This document shows, piece after piece, positions 43,305-54,054 of a stretch of DNA of 64,000 nt; the first letter of the stretch is position 1, and every line of letters starts with the position of its first letter. Under the pieces are notes generated by a model that worked only from the letters and a program-made list of their open reading frames with translations, searched no databases and was not told the origin of the DNA. The position numbers were made by a program, and so were the translations under genes. Source of the stretch: Rahnella victoriana (lineage in GTDB: Bacteria > Pseudomonadota > Gammaproteobacteria > Enterobacterales > Enterobacteriaceae). The stretch covers positions 1 to 64,000 of the forward strand of contig NZ_SJOJ01000018.1 of NCBI RefSeq assembly GCF_004330295.1. Direction: 5' to 3'.

Positions 43305-44150
43305 ATGTCCTCATATCAGGATAACCCCGCCCTGGCGCAACTGACGCTGGGTAAAAGTACGGCTTATGTCGATCACTACGACGCGTCTTTATTACAGGCC
43401 GTGCCACGCAGCATGAACCGCGAACCCCTGGGTTTATACCCTGACAACCTGCCCTTTCATGGCGCAGATATCTGGACGCTGTATGAACTGTCGTGGCTCA
43501 ATGCTAAAGGGTTGCCGCAGGTTGCCGTGGGCGAAATCAGTCTGAATGCTAACAGCCAGAACCTGATCGAGTCCAAAAGCTTCAAGCTCTATCTGAACAG
43601 TTTCAACCAGACGGTATTCCCGGACTGGCAGTCCGTGCAGGAAACCTTAACCCGCGATTTAAGCGCCTGCGCACAAGGTGATGTTACGGTAACTGTCAGC
43701 CGCCTGTCGGAGATTGAAGGCTCACCGGTCGGGCATTTTGACGGCGTTTGCATCGATGATCAGGACATTGAAATCGACAGTTACGAATTCAGCACGGATT
43801 ATCTGGCGACGGCCAAAGGCGAGGATATCGTTGAAGAATCACTGGTCAGCCATCTGCTGAAATCCAATTGCCTGATCACCCATCAGCCTGACTGGGGTTC
43901 CGTGCAAATCCAGTATCGCGGCCCGAAAATCGACCGCGAAGCTTTGCTGCGCTATCTGGTGTCGTTCCGCCATCACAACGAATTCCACGAACAATGTGTC
44001 GAACGCATCTTCAATGATCTTCTGCGCTTCTGCCAGCCGGAAAAGCTTGCCGTCTATGCACGGTATACGCGCCGCGGCGGTCTGGACATCAACCCATGGC
44101 GATCCAACTTCCCGTTTGAACCTGCAACAGCGAGACTTGTCAGACAATAA
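43305..44150 (+). CDS. queF: NADPH-dependent 7-cyano-7-deazaguanine reductase
   Basis: QueF reduces preQ0 to preQ1 in queuosine tRNA synthesis. The 281-residue unicluster... two-domain (YqcD-type) enzyme has the active-site cysteine in [15 protein letters not shown] near residue 190 and the QueF motif [15 protein letters not shown] near 91-105. Length matches E. coli (282). It is divergent from syd. Confidence 0.95.
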   Translation: MSSYQDNPALAQLTLGKSTAYVDHYDASLLQAVPRSMNREPLGLYPDNLPFHGADIWTLYELSWLNAKGLPQVAVGEISLNANSQNLIESKSFKLYLNSFNQTVFPDWQSVQETLTRDLSACAQGDVTVTVSRLSEIEGSPVGHFDGVCIDDQDIEIDSYEFSTDYLATAKGEDIVEESLVSHLLKSNCLITHQPDWGSVQIQYRGPKIDREALLRYLVSFRHHNEFHEQCVERIFNDLLRFCQPEKLAVYARYTRRGGLDINPWRSNFPFEPATARLVRQ

Positions 44151-44319
44151 TGCGAGACGTTGCTCAAGATCTGAGCTAACGCTCTGTCAGCATTGGTAAA
44201 AGCCTGATGACGCGGTTACTGTTAATCACAGACGGCGCAAAAAACATGATCCGAAAAATCATACGCCGTCATCAGGTAGCAGAACTAATCACTGCACCCG
44301 TTGGTGTCAAGGAGCAACT

Positions 44320-45684
44320 TTGATTACACATATCAGCCCGTTAGGCTCAATGGATTTGTTGTCGCAGCTGGAAGTGGACATGCTTAAACGCACCGCGAGC
44401 AGCGACCTGTACCGACTTTTCCGGAATTGTTCTCTGGCCGTGCTTAACAGCGGCAGCCAGACTGACAGCAGTAAAGAACTCCTCGATCGTTACGAAAGCT
44501 TTGATATCAATGTGCTGCGCAGAGAGCGTGGCGTGAAACTTGAACTGGTGAACCCGCCGGAAGATGCATTTGTTGATGGCCGGATTATCCGCTCGTTGCA
44601 GGCCAACCTGTTTGCCGTCCTGCGCGATATCCTCTTCGTCAGCGGGCAAATCGACAACGCCGGTCGCTACCAGAATCTGAATACCGAAAATTCAGCGCAT
44701 CTGACTAACCTGGTGTTTTCTATTTTACGCAACGCCCGCGCCCTGCATCTGGATGAAGATCCGAACATGGTGGTCTGCTGGGGCGGCCATTCCATCAATG
44801 AAATCGAATACCAGTACGCCCGTAACGTCGGCAGCCAGCTGGGATTGCGCGAACTGAACATTTGTACCGGCTGTGGGCCGGGTGCGATGGAAGCGCCGAT
44901 GAAAGGGGCCGCCGTGGGGCATGCGCAGCAGCGCTACAAAGCCGGACGCTTCATCGGCATGACCGAGCCTTCGATTATTGCCGCCGAGCCACCGAATCCG
45001 CTGGTTAACGAACTGATCATCATGCCGGATATCGAAAAACGGCTTGAGGCGTTCGTACGCATTGCCCACGGGATCATTATTTTCCCGGGCGGCGTGGGCA
45101 CGGCAGAAGAATTGCTGTATCTGCTGGGCATTCTGATGGATCCGGAAAACAGCGATCAGGTTTTACCGCTGATCCTCACCGGCCCGAAAGAAAGCGCCGA
45201 CTATTTCCACGTTCTCGATGCCTTCATTAAAGAGACGCTGGGTGAGGAAGCCTGTAAGTTCTACACCATCATTATCGACGATCCGACCGAAGTCGCCCGT
45301 CAGATGAAACACGCTATGCCGCTGGTGAAAGAGAACCGCCGTAACAGCGGTGATGCCTACAGCTTCAACTGGTCGATTCGTATTGCGCCTGATTTACAGC
45401 ATCCGTTCGAGCCAAATCATGAAAACATGGCGAACCTGAATCTTTATCCAAACCAGCCACCACAGGAACTGGCCGCTGCCCTGCGCCGCGCCTTCTCCGG
45501 GATTGTGGCCGGTAACGTCAAAGAATTTGGGATCCACGCCATCGAAAAACACGGGCGCTTCAAATTGCACGGTGACCCGGCCTTAATGAAAAAAATGGAC
45601 AGCCTGCTGCAAGGTTTTGTCGCACAGCACCGCATGAAATTGCCGGGCAGCGCGTACATCCCTTGTTATGAGATTTGTGCCTGA
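44320..45684 (+). CDS. ppnN: Nucleotide 5'-monophosphate nucleosidase PpnN
   Basis: PpnN (YgdH) splits purine and pyrimidine nucleotides to base and ribose 5-phosphate and is stimulated by (p)ppGpp. The 454-residue protein has a central LOG-like Rossmann domain with [12 protein letters not shown] near 247-258 and flanking domains typical of the long form. The start codon is TTG with an AAGGAG site; the N-terminus [12 protein letters not shown] matches E. coli. Confidence 0.94.
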   Translation: MITHISPLGSMDLLSQLEVDMLKRTASSDLYRLFRNCSLAVLNSGSQTDSSKELLDRYESFDINVLRRERGVKLELVNPPEDAFVDGRIIRSLQANLFAVLRDILFVSGQIDNAGRYQNLNTENSAHLTNLVFSILRNARALHLDEDPNMVVCWGGHSINEIEYQYARNVGSQLGLRELNICTGCGPGAMEAPMKGAAVGHAQQRYKAGRFIGMTEPSIIAAEPPNPLVNELIIMPDIEKRLEAFVRIAHGIIIFPGGVGTAEELLYLLGILMDPENSDQVLPLILTGPKESADYFHVLDAFIKETLGEEACKFYTIIIDDPTEVARQMKHAMPLVKENRRNSGDAYSFNWSIRIAPDLQHPFEPNHENMANLNLYPNQPPQELAAALRRAFSGIVAGNVKEFGIHAIEKHGRFKLHGDPALMKKMDSLLQGFVAQHRMKLPGSAYIPCYEICA

Positions 45685-45762
45685 CCGGCTGAATATACGA
45701 CCAGTCACACTTCTGAAGCAGATCTAAGGGCGACGCGAGTCGCCTTTATTATGGAGATTATC

Positions 45763-46515
45763 ATGGCTATACATCTGCTGATTATCGATGCCCTGAACCT
45801 GATCCGCCGGATCCATGCGGTGCAGGGCTCGCCTTGTCTGGTGACCTGCCAGAATGCTATCGGGCAACTGATCCAACATACACAACCCACTCATGCCGTC
45901 GCCGTGTTCGATGAAGACGACCGGGCCGACAGCTGGCGGCATCAGTGCCTGCCGGACTACAAAGCCGGACGTTCACCGATGCCGGACAACCTGTTCGCGG
46001 AAATGCCCAGCCTGAAAGCCGGTTTCGAAGCGCAGGGCATCGCCTGCTGGCACTCGGCGGGGAATGAAGCCGATGATCTGGCGGCGACGCTGGCAGCAAA
46101 AGTGTCGGCGGGCGGTCATCAGGTCACTATCGTTTCAACGGACAAAGGTTACTGTCAGTTACTGGCACCGAATATCCAGATCCGCGATTATTTTCAGAAA
46201 CGCTGGCTGGATATGCCTTTTGTGCAGGAAACCTTTGGTGTATTGCCGCACCAGCTGACCGACTACTGGGGACTGGCGGGGATCAGCAGCAGCAAAATTC
46301 CGGGCGTGCCGGGCATTGGCCCGAAAACAGCGGTCACCTTGCTGACGCAAACTGGCTCGCTGGATGCACTTTACGACAATCTGGAAGGCGTGCCGGAAAA
46401 ATGGCGTCATAAGCTGGAGGAGCACCGGGAACTGGCCTATGCCTGCAAACGGGTGTCGACGCTGCAAACCGACGTCGCGCTGGACGGCAACTTACAGCAA
46501 CTGCGCCTGCCATAA
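45763..46515 (+). CDS. xni: Flap endonuclease Xni (ExoIX)
   Basis: Xni is a 5' flap endonuclease homologous to the nuclease domain of DNA polymerase I. The 250-residue protein keeps acidic sites ([25 protein letters not shown]) and the helix-three-turn region [10 protein letters not shown]. It lacks some metal ligands of Pol I, as the family does. The start at 45763 has GGAG six bases upstream; an in-frame earlier start adds four residues. Confidence 0.93.
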   Translation: MAIHLLIIDALNLIRRIHAVQGSPCLVTCQNAIGQLIQHTQPTHAVAVFDEDDRADSWRHQCLPDYKAGRSPMPDNLFAEMPSLKAGFEAQGIACWHSAGNEADDLAATLAAKVSAGGHQVTIVSTDKGYCQLLAPNIQIRDYFQKRWLDMPFVQETFGVLPHQLTDYWGLAGISSSKIPGVPGIGPKTAVTLLTQTGSLDALYDNLEGVPEKWRHKLEEHRELAYACKRVSTLQTDVALDGNLQQLRLP

Positions 46516-46542
46516 AAAAAGCGCTTCTCAAAAGGAAGCGCT
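46513..46542 (-). terminator. Terminator after rlmM
   Basis: On the minus strand the stem AGCGCTTC / GAAGCGCT (46520-46542) is followed by TTTTTTT. It lies against the xni stop and is oriented for rlmM. Confidence 0.88.
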
Positions 46543-46634
46543 CAGGAAAGATACTCTGAATAATCCGAGTGGCAGGAAGGCGGCAGGGTGAACACACGCA
46601 GCCAACGCATCAGCAACCCGAAGTATGACCAGTA

Positions 46635-47741
46635 TCAGCGATCGCGCTCATCGCGACGTCCGCCAATTGCCGACCAGAAACGGCGAATGTGCACAGTGAC
46701 TTCTTCGCGATCGTGATACAGCTGCTTGGCGAAGATCTCGGCATTCACGCCATTTTCTTTAAGACGTTCGTCGATGCGCTCAAGAATGTTCGACACTTCT
46801 TCGTAACGCTTTTTCATTGGCAGCTTCAGGTTGAAAATCGCCTCACGGCACCAGCCGTTGACCAGCCAGTCACACATCAGTGCCGCCACTTTCGCCGGTT
46901 TTTCTACCATGTCACACACCAGCCAGTAGTTCTTGGTACTGGTGGATTTATAGCGGAAGCCATCTTCACGCAGATGGATCACCTGACCGGTTTCCATCAG
47001 GCTTGGTGCCATCGGGCCGTTATCGATGGCCGTTACCATCATGCTGCGTTGTGTCAGCTGATAGGTCCAGCCGCCCGGACACGCGCCCAAATCGACGGCG
47101 TACATGCCGCTTGCCAGACGCTCATCCCACTCATCGGCAGGAATAAAGACGTGGAAAGCTTCTTCCAGTTTCAGCGTTGAACGGCTTGGCGCTTCGGAAG
47201 GGAATTTCAGGCGCGGGATCCCCATATAGAACGGTGAATTGTTATTACTGTAGGAATACCCGACATAACAGCAACCCGGCGCAATGAAGAACACATGGAC
47301 GACAGGGCGCAACGCATTCTCTTTCTTGCCCAGAACCTTACGTTCACGCATCGCAGCACGCAGCGGCACCGTCAGTTTGCGACAGAACTTGGTCAGTTCT
47401 TTACTTTCATTGGTGTCCGGCACTTCCACGCGCAACTCGCCACCGTTGGTGATCACGTTCTGGACCATGCCGACGATCGGAGAAACGCGATCTTCCGGCG
47501 GTAAATCTTTCAGCAATTCACCGACCACAATTAACTGACGGGCAAAAATCAGTTCGCGGAACGGCAAATTCTTCGCAATCTTGTCAGCATCATCCGGCTG
47601 ATAACATTCAAACAGCACATATCCGCTGTTTTCTTTTACGCGGGCAAACCCGAAGATTTCCATCTTCGCGGCTTTGTCGGTAATTTCTGCTGCGCATTCT
47701 TTTTCAAAACCCTGACGGCAGTAGAGAGCAACTTTATTCAT
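46635..47741 (-). CDS. rlmM: 23S rRNA 2'-O-ribose C2498 methyltransferase
   Basis: RlmM (YgdE) methylates the ribose of C2498 in 23S rRNA. The 368-residue protein has an N-terminal THUMP-like domain and a Rossmann methyltransferase domain with [14 protein letters not shown] near 219-232 for S-adenosylmethionine. Its start overlaps the ygdD stop by 8 bp. Confidence 0.95.
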   Translation of the reverse strand: MNKVALYCRQGFEKECAAEITDKAAKMEIFGFARVKENSGYVLFECYQPDDADKIAKNLPFRELIFARQLIVVGELLKDLPPEDRVSPIVGMVQNVITNGGELRVEVPDTNESKELTKFCRKLTVPLRAAMRERKVLGKKENALRPVVHVFFIAPGCCYVGYSYSNNNSPFYMGIPRLKFPSEAPSRSTLKLEEAFHVFIPADEWDERLASGMYAVDLGACPGGWTYQLTQRSMMVTAIDNGPMAPSLMETGQVIHLREDGFRYKSTSTKNYWLVCDMVEKPAKVAALMCDWLVNGWCREAIFNLKLPMKKRYEEVSNILERIDERLKENGVNAEIFAKQLYHDREEVTVHIRRFWSAIGGRRDERDR

Positions 47742-48129
47742 GGCGTTCGGCCTTTTTCTTCAGGCGCAATGCGCCGATCAACAACAAAATCCAACCGACC
47801 AGGAACAAGGTACCGCCAATCGGAGTGACAAAAACGAATAAACGGAGATGTGACAGCGCCAGACAATAGAGGCTGCCGCTGAATAAAACGGTTCCCAGCG
47901 CTAAAAAGGCGCTGCTCCAGTAGAACCACACATTGCGCTGGCGCTGCATCGCAACACCCAGAATCATCACCGCCAGCGTATGAATACTTTGATAAGTTAA
48001 CCCGGTATGGATCCATGCCATTTCCGCTTCGCCGAGCGACTGGCTCAACACGTGTGCGCCAAAGGCTCCGAAAGCGACATAAATAAAGCCGCTGATGGCG
48101 GCAAAGATCAACATTGAACGACTGGTCAT
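47734..48129 (-). CDS. ygdD: DUF423 inner-membrane protein YgdD
   Basis: A 131-residue protein with four predicted membrane helices and the DUF423 start ([20 protein letters not shown]). Function unknown. It is coupled to rlmM downstream and lies next to gcvA, as in E. coli. Confidence 0.92.
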   Translation of the reverse strand: MTSRSMLIFAAISGFIYVAFGAFGAHVLSQSLGEAEMAWIHTGLTYQSIHTLAVMILGVAMQRQRNVWFYWSSAFLALGTVLFSGSLYCLALSHLRLFVFVTPIGGTLFLVGWILLLIGALRLKKKAERHE

Positions 48130-48222
48130 TATGCGTTACCTGTTATCATTATGTGCCGATAAAACCCTGACAAAACAGTCATATCGACAGACTTACAACT
48201 TTCTATCCCCGGCGATCTGGCC

Positions 48223-49143
48223 TTATGCCTGATCGAAACGAAAACGCAGTTTTTCCTGCTCGCTGGCTGCGCGGGCGAGGATCCACTGACGAAAGGCGGC
48301 TATTTTACCCAGTTCTGCCTGACTGTCATGACAAACCAGATAAAAAGCATTTTTGCTGATCAACACTTCACTGAACGGACACACCAGACGCCCGGCCTCA
48401 ATTTCAGTCTGCGCCATAACATTATTCACCAGCGCGATGCCCTGCCCGTGAACCGCCGCCTGCACCACCATCGCACTGTGGCTGAAAATCGGCCCCTGCT
48501 GCACATTCACCTGCTGCAAACCCAGTTGCTTGGTGTAAGCCAGCCAGTCGCGGCGGGAAGCGTCATGCAGTAACGTGTGATGGCTTAAATCGGCCGGTTC
48601 CTTCAGCGGATTATCGCCCATCAGCAAAGAGGGAGAACAAACGGGCAGTAAATATTCCGCATATAAACGCTCTGCCCGTAACCCCGGCCAGTTGCCCCGT
48701 CCATGGAAAATAGCGACGTCAACATCGTCGGACAATTTGTCCTCTTCACGGTCGACAGCCTGAATGCGCACATCGATGCCCGGATAAGCTGAGTTAAAGC
48801 CAGACAATCTTGGCACCAGCCATTGAATCGCAAAGCTTGGCGGCAAACTGACGGTCAGCGCCCCTTTTGCACTGCGCGCCTGCAGTTTGCGCGTGGCTTC
48901 ATTCAGGGATGAGAATATCTCTTTAATATCCAGATAATAGCTCTGCCCTTCTTCGGTCAGTAACAAAGACCGGTTTCGCCGCCGAAACAGTTTTAGCCCT
49001 AAAAAGTCCTCAAGTGACTTAATCTGGTGGCTAACAGCGGCCTGCGTGACGAACAATTCCTCGGCAGCCTTAGTAAAACTAAGGTGGCGCGCTGCGGCAT
49101 CAAACACCCGCAGTGAATTCAAAGGCGGTAAACGTTTTGACAT
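48223..49143 (-). CDS. gcvA: Glycine cleavage system transcriptional regulator GcvA
   Basis: GcvA is a LysR-type regulator that activates gcvTHP with glycine, represses it with purines and GcvR, and activates gcvB. The 306-residue protein has the N-terminal winged helix-turn-helix (LPPLNSLRVFDAAARHLSFT onward, residues 5-65) and the periplasmic-binding-like effector domain. It is divergent from gcvB, the classic regulator/target arrangement. Confidence 0.96.
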   Translation of the reverse strand: MSKRLPPLNSLRVFDAAARHLSFTKAAEELFVTQAAVSHQIKSLEDFLGLKLFRRRNRSLLLTEEGQSYYLDIKEIFSSLNEATRKLQARSAKGALTVSLPPSFAIQWLVPRLSGFNSAYPGIDVRIQAVDREEDKLSDDVDVAIFHGRGNWPGLRAERLYAEYLLPVCSPSLLMGDNPLKEPADLSHHTLLHDASRRDWLAYTKQLGLQQVNVQQGPIFSHSAMVVQAAVHGQGIALVNNVMAQTEIEAGRLVCPFSEVLISKNAFYLVCHDSQAELGKIAAFRQWILARAASEQEKLRFRFDQA

Positions 49144-49220
49144 AGAATGGATACTTCTTATTCGCCGGTAAGCGGAACGCCTGTCCGTGGGTTTAGATAT
49201 TAGTTTTTTTAATCCGAGAC

Positions 49221-49226
49221 ATTATA
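49221..49226 (-). promoter_or_regulatory. Likely -10 element of gcvA
   Basis: A perfect TATAAT on the minus strand lies 78 bp before gcvA. The -35 region (near 49244-49249) is poor and overlaps the gcvB promoter, so the two divergent promoters share DNA. Confidence 0.55.
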
Positions 49227-49235
49227 ATTTGTCCG

Positions 49236-49264
49236 TTGAGGATGTACAGGCAAAAACCTATAGT
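49236..49264 (+). promoter_or_regulatory. gcvB promoter
   Basis: A -35 TTGAGG (49236-49241) and -10 TATAGT (49259-49264) spaced 17 bp place the start at 49271, the first base of the conserved GcvB sequence. Confidence 0.88.
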
Positions 49265-49270
49265 GGCGCC

Positions 49271-49466
49271 ACTTCCTGAGCCGGAACGAAAAGTAGATTG
49301 GTATGAGGATGCTGAAATACTTTTGGCTTGTGGTTGTGATGTTGTGTTTGCAATTGTCTGGCAATCCGGACACGTAGCTTGAATGCTACAAACTTTTCAC
49401 TTCCTGTACATTACCCTGTCTGTCCAAAGTGATTTTTTAGCACCGCAATTTGCGGTGCTTTTTTTT
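49271..49466 (+). ncRNA. gcvB: GcvB small RNA
   Basis: GcvB, with Hfq, represses many amino-acid and peptide transporter mRNAs. It begins ACTTCCTGAGCCGGAACG and carries the G/U-rich R1 seed (TTGTGATGTTGTGTTTGC, about 49333-49350). The second conserved region ACTTCCTGTACATTACCC lies near 49400, and CTGTCTGTCC follows. A terminator stem agcaccgca / tgcggtgct with a T-run ends it at 49466. About 196 nt (E. coli about 205). Divergent from gcvA as in E. coli. Confidence 0.97.
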
Positions 49467-49532
49467 ACCCTTTTTTTGCCGTTCATGCTGTGCGATGCGG
49501 GCAAAAGGGTCGTCAGGCGAGCGCATAATGTG

Positions 49533-49570
49533 ACAAAACCGGCCACATCGCAAGAGGGGCCGGTTTTGTC
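49533..49570. terminator. Bidirectional terminator between gcvB and ygdI
   Basis: A 12-bp perfect stem acaaaaccggcc / ggccggttttgt. On the minus strand it lies after ygdI; on the plus strand it backs up the gcvB terminator. Confidence 0.8.
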
Positions 49571-49626
49571 ATAAAGCACAGTGTGAGGTTACCTGAGCAT
49601 CAGACTCAAGGTGTTCACATCGGGGA

Positions 49627-49851
49627 TCAATTCCCTTCTGCCATTTCTTTGATTTCAGATTTATTGATCTGCTGCTTGTTGCCATACGCATCGGTATAAC
49701 TGATCATACCGGTATCACTGTCGGTGCTCGGTTTGCCATCCGCAACAATGGTACGGCCATCGTTGGTATGCATCACGTAGTTGCTCGAACAGGCGGCAAG
49801 TGTTGTCGTCAGCAGTGCAGCAGAAATTACGGCGGCGATCTTCTTCATCAT
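49627..49851 (-). CDS. ygdI: DUF903 family lipoprotein YgdI
   Basis: A 74-residue lipoprotein with lipobox LAAC (Cys near 21) and the small SH3-like DUF903 domain (NYVMHTNDGRTIVADGKPST). Function unknown. The start could be either of two consecutive Met codons; AGGAG precedes. It lies between gcvB and csdA as in E. coli. Confidence 0.92.
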   Translation of the reverse strand: MMKKIAAVISAALLTTTLAACSSNYVMHTNDGRTIVADGKPSTDSDTGMISYTDAYGNKQQINKSEIKEMAEGN

Positions 49852-50035
49852 AGACTCCTTGCAGATTAAAATGCTTTAAATTCCTGGTAAGACTCCAGGC
49901 TAATGCTTCTAGTCATCGTAATTCAGCATAACAAACCTCTGATAAATTTCCAGGTAACCATTCCTAAAATGAATAAGTGGCTTGTGTTACAGATACACCT
50001 GTATTTCTCACTCAGGCCGAAGGATCCGATTTCGT

Positions 50036-51241
50036 ATGACTGATTTTAATCCTGCTGATTTCCGTCAACAGTTTCCCGCGCTGTCTCAGGGGCAGTGTTA
50101 TCTCGACAGCGCCGCCACAGCACTGAAACCGCAGGCCGTGATCGACGCCACCCTGAATTTCTATTCTCAGGAAGGGGCCACCGTTCACCGCAGCCAGCAT
50201 CGTGCCGCGCAAAACCTGACTGAAACCTATGAACAGGCCAGAACGCTGACCGCACAATGGATTAACGCGCCGCGTTCTGAGGATATCGTCTGGACACGGG
50301 GGACCACAGAATCCGTCAATATGGTGGCACAAGGCTGGCTACGCCCGCGTTTACAGCCCGGCGATGAAATCATTGTCAGTCAGGCGGAACATCACGCGAA
50401 CCTGATCCCGTGGCTTATCGTGGCTGAACAGTGTCAGGCGCAGGTCATCACGCTGCCGCTGGATACTGACGGCGTACCGGATGTTCAGGCGCTCCCTGCC
50501 CTGCTGAACAGCAAAACCCGCCTGCTGGCGCTGACGCAAATGTCGAATGTCACCGGCGGCATGCCCGATATTGCCCGCGCCATCGAGCTGGCACACGCTA
50601 ACGGTACGCCGGTGATGATCGATGGCGCACAAGGTGTGGTGCATTGTCCGCCGGACGTTCAGCAGCTGGATATCGACTTTTACGCCTTTTCCGGTCATAA
50701 GCTTTACGGGCCGACCGGTATCGGCGTGCTGTACGGCAAAACGGCATTACTGGAAAGCATGGCACCGTGGCAAGGCGGGGGCAAAATGCTGACCCGGGCA
50801 TCCATGACGGGATTTATCCCTCAGGCGGTGCCGCATCGTTTCGAAGCCGGTACGCCAAATATTGCCGGAGTAATAGGAATGGCGGCCGCGCTGACCTGGC
50901 TGAAAGAGGTCGATATGCCCGCTGCCGAAGCGCATGCACAACGTCTTGCGACGCTGGCTGAACAGCAGCTTTCTGCACTTGAAGGTTTCCGCAGTTTCCG
51001 CTGTCAGAATTCATCGCTGCTGGCATTTGATATTGCCGGTGTGCATCACAGTGATCTGGTGGCGTTACTGGCAGAACAGGGGATTGCACTACGTGCCGGG
51101 CAACATTGCGCCCAGCCCCTGATGGAGGCGCTGGGCATCAGCGGAACATTGCGTGCCTCGTTCGCGCCTTATAATAATGAGCAGGACGTCACCCGGCTGG
51201 TCACGGCAGTTCACTATGCGCTCGACCTGCTGGCGGATTAA
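50036..51241 (+). CDS. csdA: Cysteine desulfurase CsdA
   Basis: CsdA takes sulfur from cysteine (and Se from selenocysteine) and passes it to CsdE. The 401-residue PLP enzyme of the SufS-like group has the PLP lysine in [11 protein letters not shown] (about Lys222) and the persulfide cysteine in RAGQHCAQP (about Cys358). I start it at the ATG at 50036, which gives exactly the E. coli length and has AAGGA upstream; an earlier reading from 49982 adds 18 unrelated residues. Confidence 0.95.
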   Translation: MTDFNPADFRQQFPALSQGQCYLDSAATALKPQAVIDATLNFYSQEGATVHRSQHRAAQNLTETYEQARTLTAQWINAPRSEDIVWTRGTTESVNMVAQGWLRPRLQPGDEIIVSQAEHHANLIPWLIVAEQCQAQVITLPLDTDGVPDVQALPALLNSKTRLLALTQMSNVTGGMPDIARAIELAHANGTPVMIDGAQGVVHCPPDVQQLDIDFYAFSGHKLYGPTGIGVLYGKTALLESMAPWQGGGKMLTRASMTGFIPQAVPHRFEAGTPNIAGVIGMAAALTWLKEVDMPAAEAHAQRLATLAEQQLSALEGFRSFRCQNSSLLAFDIAGVHHSDLVALLAEQGIALRAGQHCAQPLMEALGISGTLRASFAPYNNEQDVTRLVTAVHYALDLLAD

Positions 51242-51267
51242 CATCATTGAAGACTTCGAGGAACACC

Positions 51268-51702
51268 ATGTCAGCGCCACATCCTTTCGGCCATGAGATC
51301 ACTGAATCCTCACTGACGGAGAAATTCGCGTCATTCAGTCAGTGGGAAGATCGTTATCGTCAGTTAATCCTGCTGGCGAAATCGTTGCCACCGCTGGATC
51401 CGTCACTGAAAACACCCGACCACGAACTGTCTGGCTGTGAAAATCGCGTCTGGCTCGGTGCGGAAAAAACGGAGAACGGGACGATGCACTTCTATGGCGA
51501 CAGTGAAGGGCGGATCGTCAAAGGTTTGCTGGCGGTTCTGCTGACCGCCGTGGAAGGCAAAACACCGCAAGAAATCTTAAAGCGGGATCCGCTGGCGTTG
51601 TTTGATGTTCTAGGTTTGCGGGAACAACTCAGCACCAGCCGTTCCAGCGGACTGAACGCGCTGGCAGAAGGCGTGATCGCCCTTGCCCGTCAGGCTGCCT
51701 GA
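51268..51702 (+). CDS. csdE: Sulfur acceptor protein CsdE
   Basis: CsdE accepts the persulfide from CsdA and works with TcdA. The 144-residue SufE-like protein has its acceptor Cys57 in [10 protein letters not shown]. The start at 51268 is preceded by GAGGA; an upstream reading from 51247 adds seven residues. It is 26 bp after csdA and its 3' end overlaps the convergent tcdA by 13 bp. Confidence 0.95.
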   Translation: MSAPHPFGHEITESSLTEKFASFSQWEDRYRQLILLAKSLPPLDPSLKTPDHELSGCENRVWLGAEKTENGTMHFYGDSEGRIVKGLLAVLLTAVEGKTPQEILKRDPLALFDVLGLREQLSTSRSSGLNALAEGVIALARQAA

Positions 51703-52505
51703 GCCGCCTGACGCTGCGCTTTCGCCATCATTTTTTTCAGAACGTGAGACACGGCGACAAAACCAAAGGTGGCGGTGACCATCGTCGCCGCGCCGAACCC
51801 GGACGCGCAATCCATTCGTTTCGGGCCTTCTGCCGTTGCCCGTGAAGCGCATACTGAGCCATCCGCCTGCGGGTACATCAGCGGTTCACTGGAAAAGACA
51901 CAATCAATCCCCAGCTTCCCTTTACTGTTTTTCACCACGTTGAAATCATTTTTCAGCCGTTCGCGCAGTTTTGCCGCCAGCGGATCCTGAATGGTTTTCG
52001 CCAGATCCACGACGGAAATTTGTGTCGGGTCAATCTGTCCGCCCGCGCCGCCGGTAGTCACCACCGGGATTTTAAAACGGCGGCAATAGGCCAGCAGCGC
52101 CGCTTTTGGCCGCACACTGTCGATGGCATCAATCACATAGCTAAATCCCTGACTGAGCATCTCTACGTTGTCCGGCGTGATGAAATCGTCGATACAGGTC
52201 ACCTTGCATTCCGGGTTAATCGCCAGAATACGCTGCGCCATGATTTCCGTTTTCGCCTGCCCGACATTTTCACGTAACGCGTGGATTTGCCGGTTGGTGT
52301 TGGTCACGCAGACATCATCCATATCAATCAGCGTGATCGCGCCAATTCCCGTACGGGCCAGCGCTTCCGCCGCCCATGACCCCACTCCGCCAATACCAAT
52401 CACACAGACGTGAGCCTGTGAGAACAGCTCAAGCGATTGCTGGCCATAAAGCCGGGCAGTGCCGCCAAAGCGTTGCTGATAAGCGTCGGAGTATGTTGCT
52501 GTCAT
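51690..52505 (-). CDS. tcdA: tRNA threonylcarbamoyladenosine dehydratase TcdA
   Basis: TcdA (CsdL) uses ATP to cyclise t6A37 to ct6A37 in tRNA. The 271-residue E1-like protein has the ATP-binding GIGGVGSW (37-44) and a C-terminal membrane-associating helix. Its neighbour CsdE supplies a persulfide needed for efficient activity in E. coli. It is convergent with csdE. Confidence 0.95.
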   Translation of the reverse strand: MTATYSDAYQQRFGGTARLYGQQSLELFSQAHVCVIGIGGVGSWAAEALARTGIGAITLIDMDDVCVTNTNRQIHALRENVGQAKTEIMAQRILAINPECKVTCIDDFITPDNVEMLSQGFSYVIDAIDSVRPKAALLAYCRRFKIPVVTTGGAGGQIDPTQISVVDLAKTIQDPLAAKLRERLKNDFNVVKNSKGKLGIDCVFSSEPLMYPQADGSVCASRATAEGPKRMDCASGFGAATMVTATFGFVAVSHVLKKMMAKAQRQAAQAA

Positions 52506-52538
52506 GAAAAAATAAACCTCAGTACGTTATGTCGAAAT

Positions 52539-53651
52539 CTAGTTTGATGGTGCGTAAGCCGTGAACAGCGGTTTGCCGTTCTGCGCTGATTTTAACACCC
52601 AGACGCGCCCGTAGTGATTATAAAATCCTGCGGAATGTCCGGCGTCAGGGCCAATCCCCTGATACATATCGAAATGTTGTCCTTTAATCGCCCCGCCAAC
52701 ATCCAGCGCGACCATCAGGCGCATATGATATTTACCGGTGAACTTGCCTTTATCGTTAAGCTCCGGCACTTCTGCCAGCAACGTGGTGCCCGCCGGGATC
52801 AGCGAACGGTCAGACGCCACGGAGGCTTTGGCAATCAGCGGCACACCGCTGGCACCGCGCACCGGGGCGAAAGGCTCAGGTTTGAAGAACACGAAAGACG
52901 GGTTTTGCTCCAGCAGCTCGCGCACCTCTGCCGGGCTGTGGGTATCTGCCCACTGGCGGATCGCCTGCATCGACATGTTCTCGCGCGCCACTTCGCCACG
53001 GTCAATCAGCACTTTGCCGATACTGCGGTAAGCATGGCCGTTTTTACCGGCATAACCGAAGAACATAAACGGACGACCGTCGCCGTAATCGACATAGCCG
53101 CTGCCCTGCACTTCCATCATGAAGTTATCCATCAGGGAGTTGGTCCAGGCCACGACGTAGTTATCGCTCAGCGCACCGGAGTAAATAGAGGCGCGATCCG
53201 GCAGACGTCCACGTTTAGGTGGCATCCGGTAAAGCGGGTACTGGAATTCGCCCTGACGGGTATAGCGTGCCTGCACCACCGGCGTGTAATAGCCGGTCAG
53301 TTGCACGTTACCAAAATTGTCGGCCCCTTCCATCTGATAGGCACTGATGCCGTACTGGCTCAGATTGCGGGTATCCGCGCCGGAGCGCAGCCACTGCTCG
53401 ACGGCCTGAAAGGTGGTGTTATTGCGGCCATATAAAGAAGAAGAGGCGATTTGAACGGCGGCCACCTGATTGGAGTAATCCAGCGCATTCACCGGCTTGC
53501 CTGTGGCGTTCGGCTCATTCACGTATTCGAGCGCGTTATCCAGACGGCCATCCTTATATTGCTGACCCCGGTCAGTCGGTCGCGAAGAACAACCCGCCAG
53601 CACCGCCAGCACCAAACCACCCAGCAGATACTTACTCCAACGTCCTTTCAT
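52539..53651 (-). CDS. mltA: Membrane-bound lytic murein transglycosylase A
   Basis: MltA cleaves peptidoglycan glycan strands, leaving 1,6-anhydromuramic ends. The 370-residue outer-membrane lipoprotein has lipobox LAGC (Cys21), the MltA domain with FFGYAGKNGHAYRSIG, and the 3D domain with catalytic Asp in MVALDVGGAIKGQHFDMY near residue 315. It neighbours the initiator tRNA and amiC, as in E. coli. Confidence 0.96.
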   Translation of the reverse strand: MKGRWSKYLLGGLVLAVLAGCSSRPTDRGQQYKDGRLDNALEYVNEPNATGKPVNALDYSNQVAAVQIASSSLYGRNNTTFQAVEQWLRSGADTRNLSQYGISAYQMEGADNFGNVQLTGYYTPVVQARYTRQGEFQYPLYRMPPKRGRLPDRASIYSGALSDNYVVAWTNSLMDNFMMEVQGSGYVDYGDGRPFMFFGYAGKNGHAYRSIGKVLIDRGEVARENMSMQAIRQWADTHSPAEVRELLEQNPSFVFFKPEPFAPVRGASGVPLIAKASVASDRSLIPAGTTLLAEVPELNDKGKFTGKYHMRLMVALDVGGAIKGQHFDMYQGIGPDAGHSAGFYNHYGRVWVLKSAQNGKPLFTAYAPSN

Positions 53652-53829
53652 TATTGCCGCGCTCTCTTACTTTCAGGGAAATGACTGGCGAAACGATAAC
53701 AAACGGACTATCAGAAAGGAATTGCCACAGTCGAAAAAAGTGTACTGAGCCAAATTGGACCTCAAACGGCCATTTTGTGGATAAAAAGCCAGCAACTAAG
53801 TGCTTTATTTGAATAAATTCAAAAAAGGG

Positions 53830-53857
53830 TTGCACGAAATCTCATGGGGAGTATAGT
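53830..53857 (+). promoter_or_regulatory. Promoter of the initiator tRNA gene
   Basis: A -35 TTGCAC (53830-53835) and -10 TATAGT (53852-53857) spaced 16 bp, with the tRNA starting 15 bp after the -10. Confidence 0.8.
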
Positions 53858-53871
53858 TCGCCTCCATCGGA

Positions 53872-53948
<77 letters not shown>

Positions 53949-53983
53949 ACTACTAAAACAAGCAGTAAAGTAAAAACAACAAG

Positions 53984-54005
53984 CACCTTAACGGGTGTTT
54001 TTTTG
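53984..54005 (+). terminator. Terminator after the initiator tRNA
   Basis: A short stem CACC / GGTG (53984-53997) is followed by a long run of T. Confidence 0.75.
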
Positions 54006-54054
54006 TATCTGAATTCCGGCAAACCACGGGAGTCGTCGTCCCGCCCTGCCTTAC

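Noticed and set aside
49383-49574. A 63-residue plus-strand frame
   Set aside because: It covers the 3' half of gcvB and two terminator hairpins.
52614-53435. A 273-residue frame antisense to mltA
   Set aside because: His/Arg-rich shadow of mltA with no recognisable domain.
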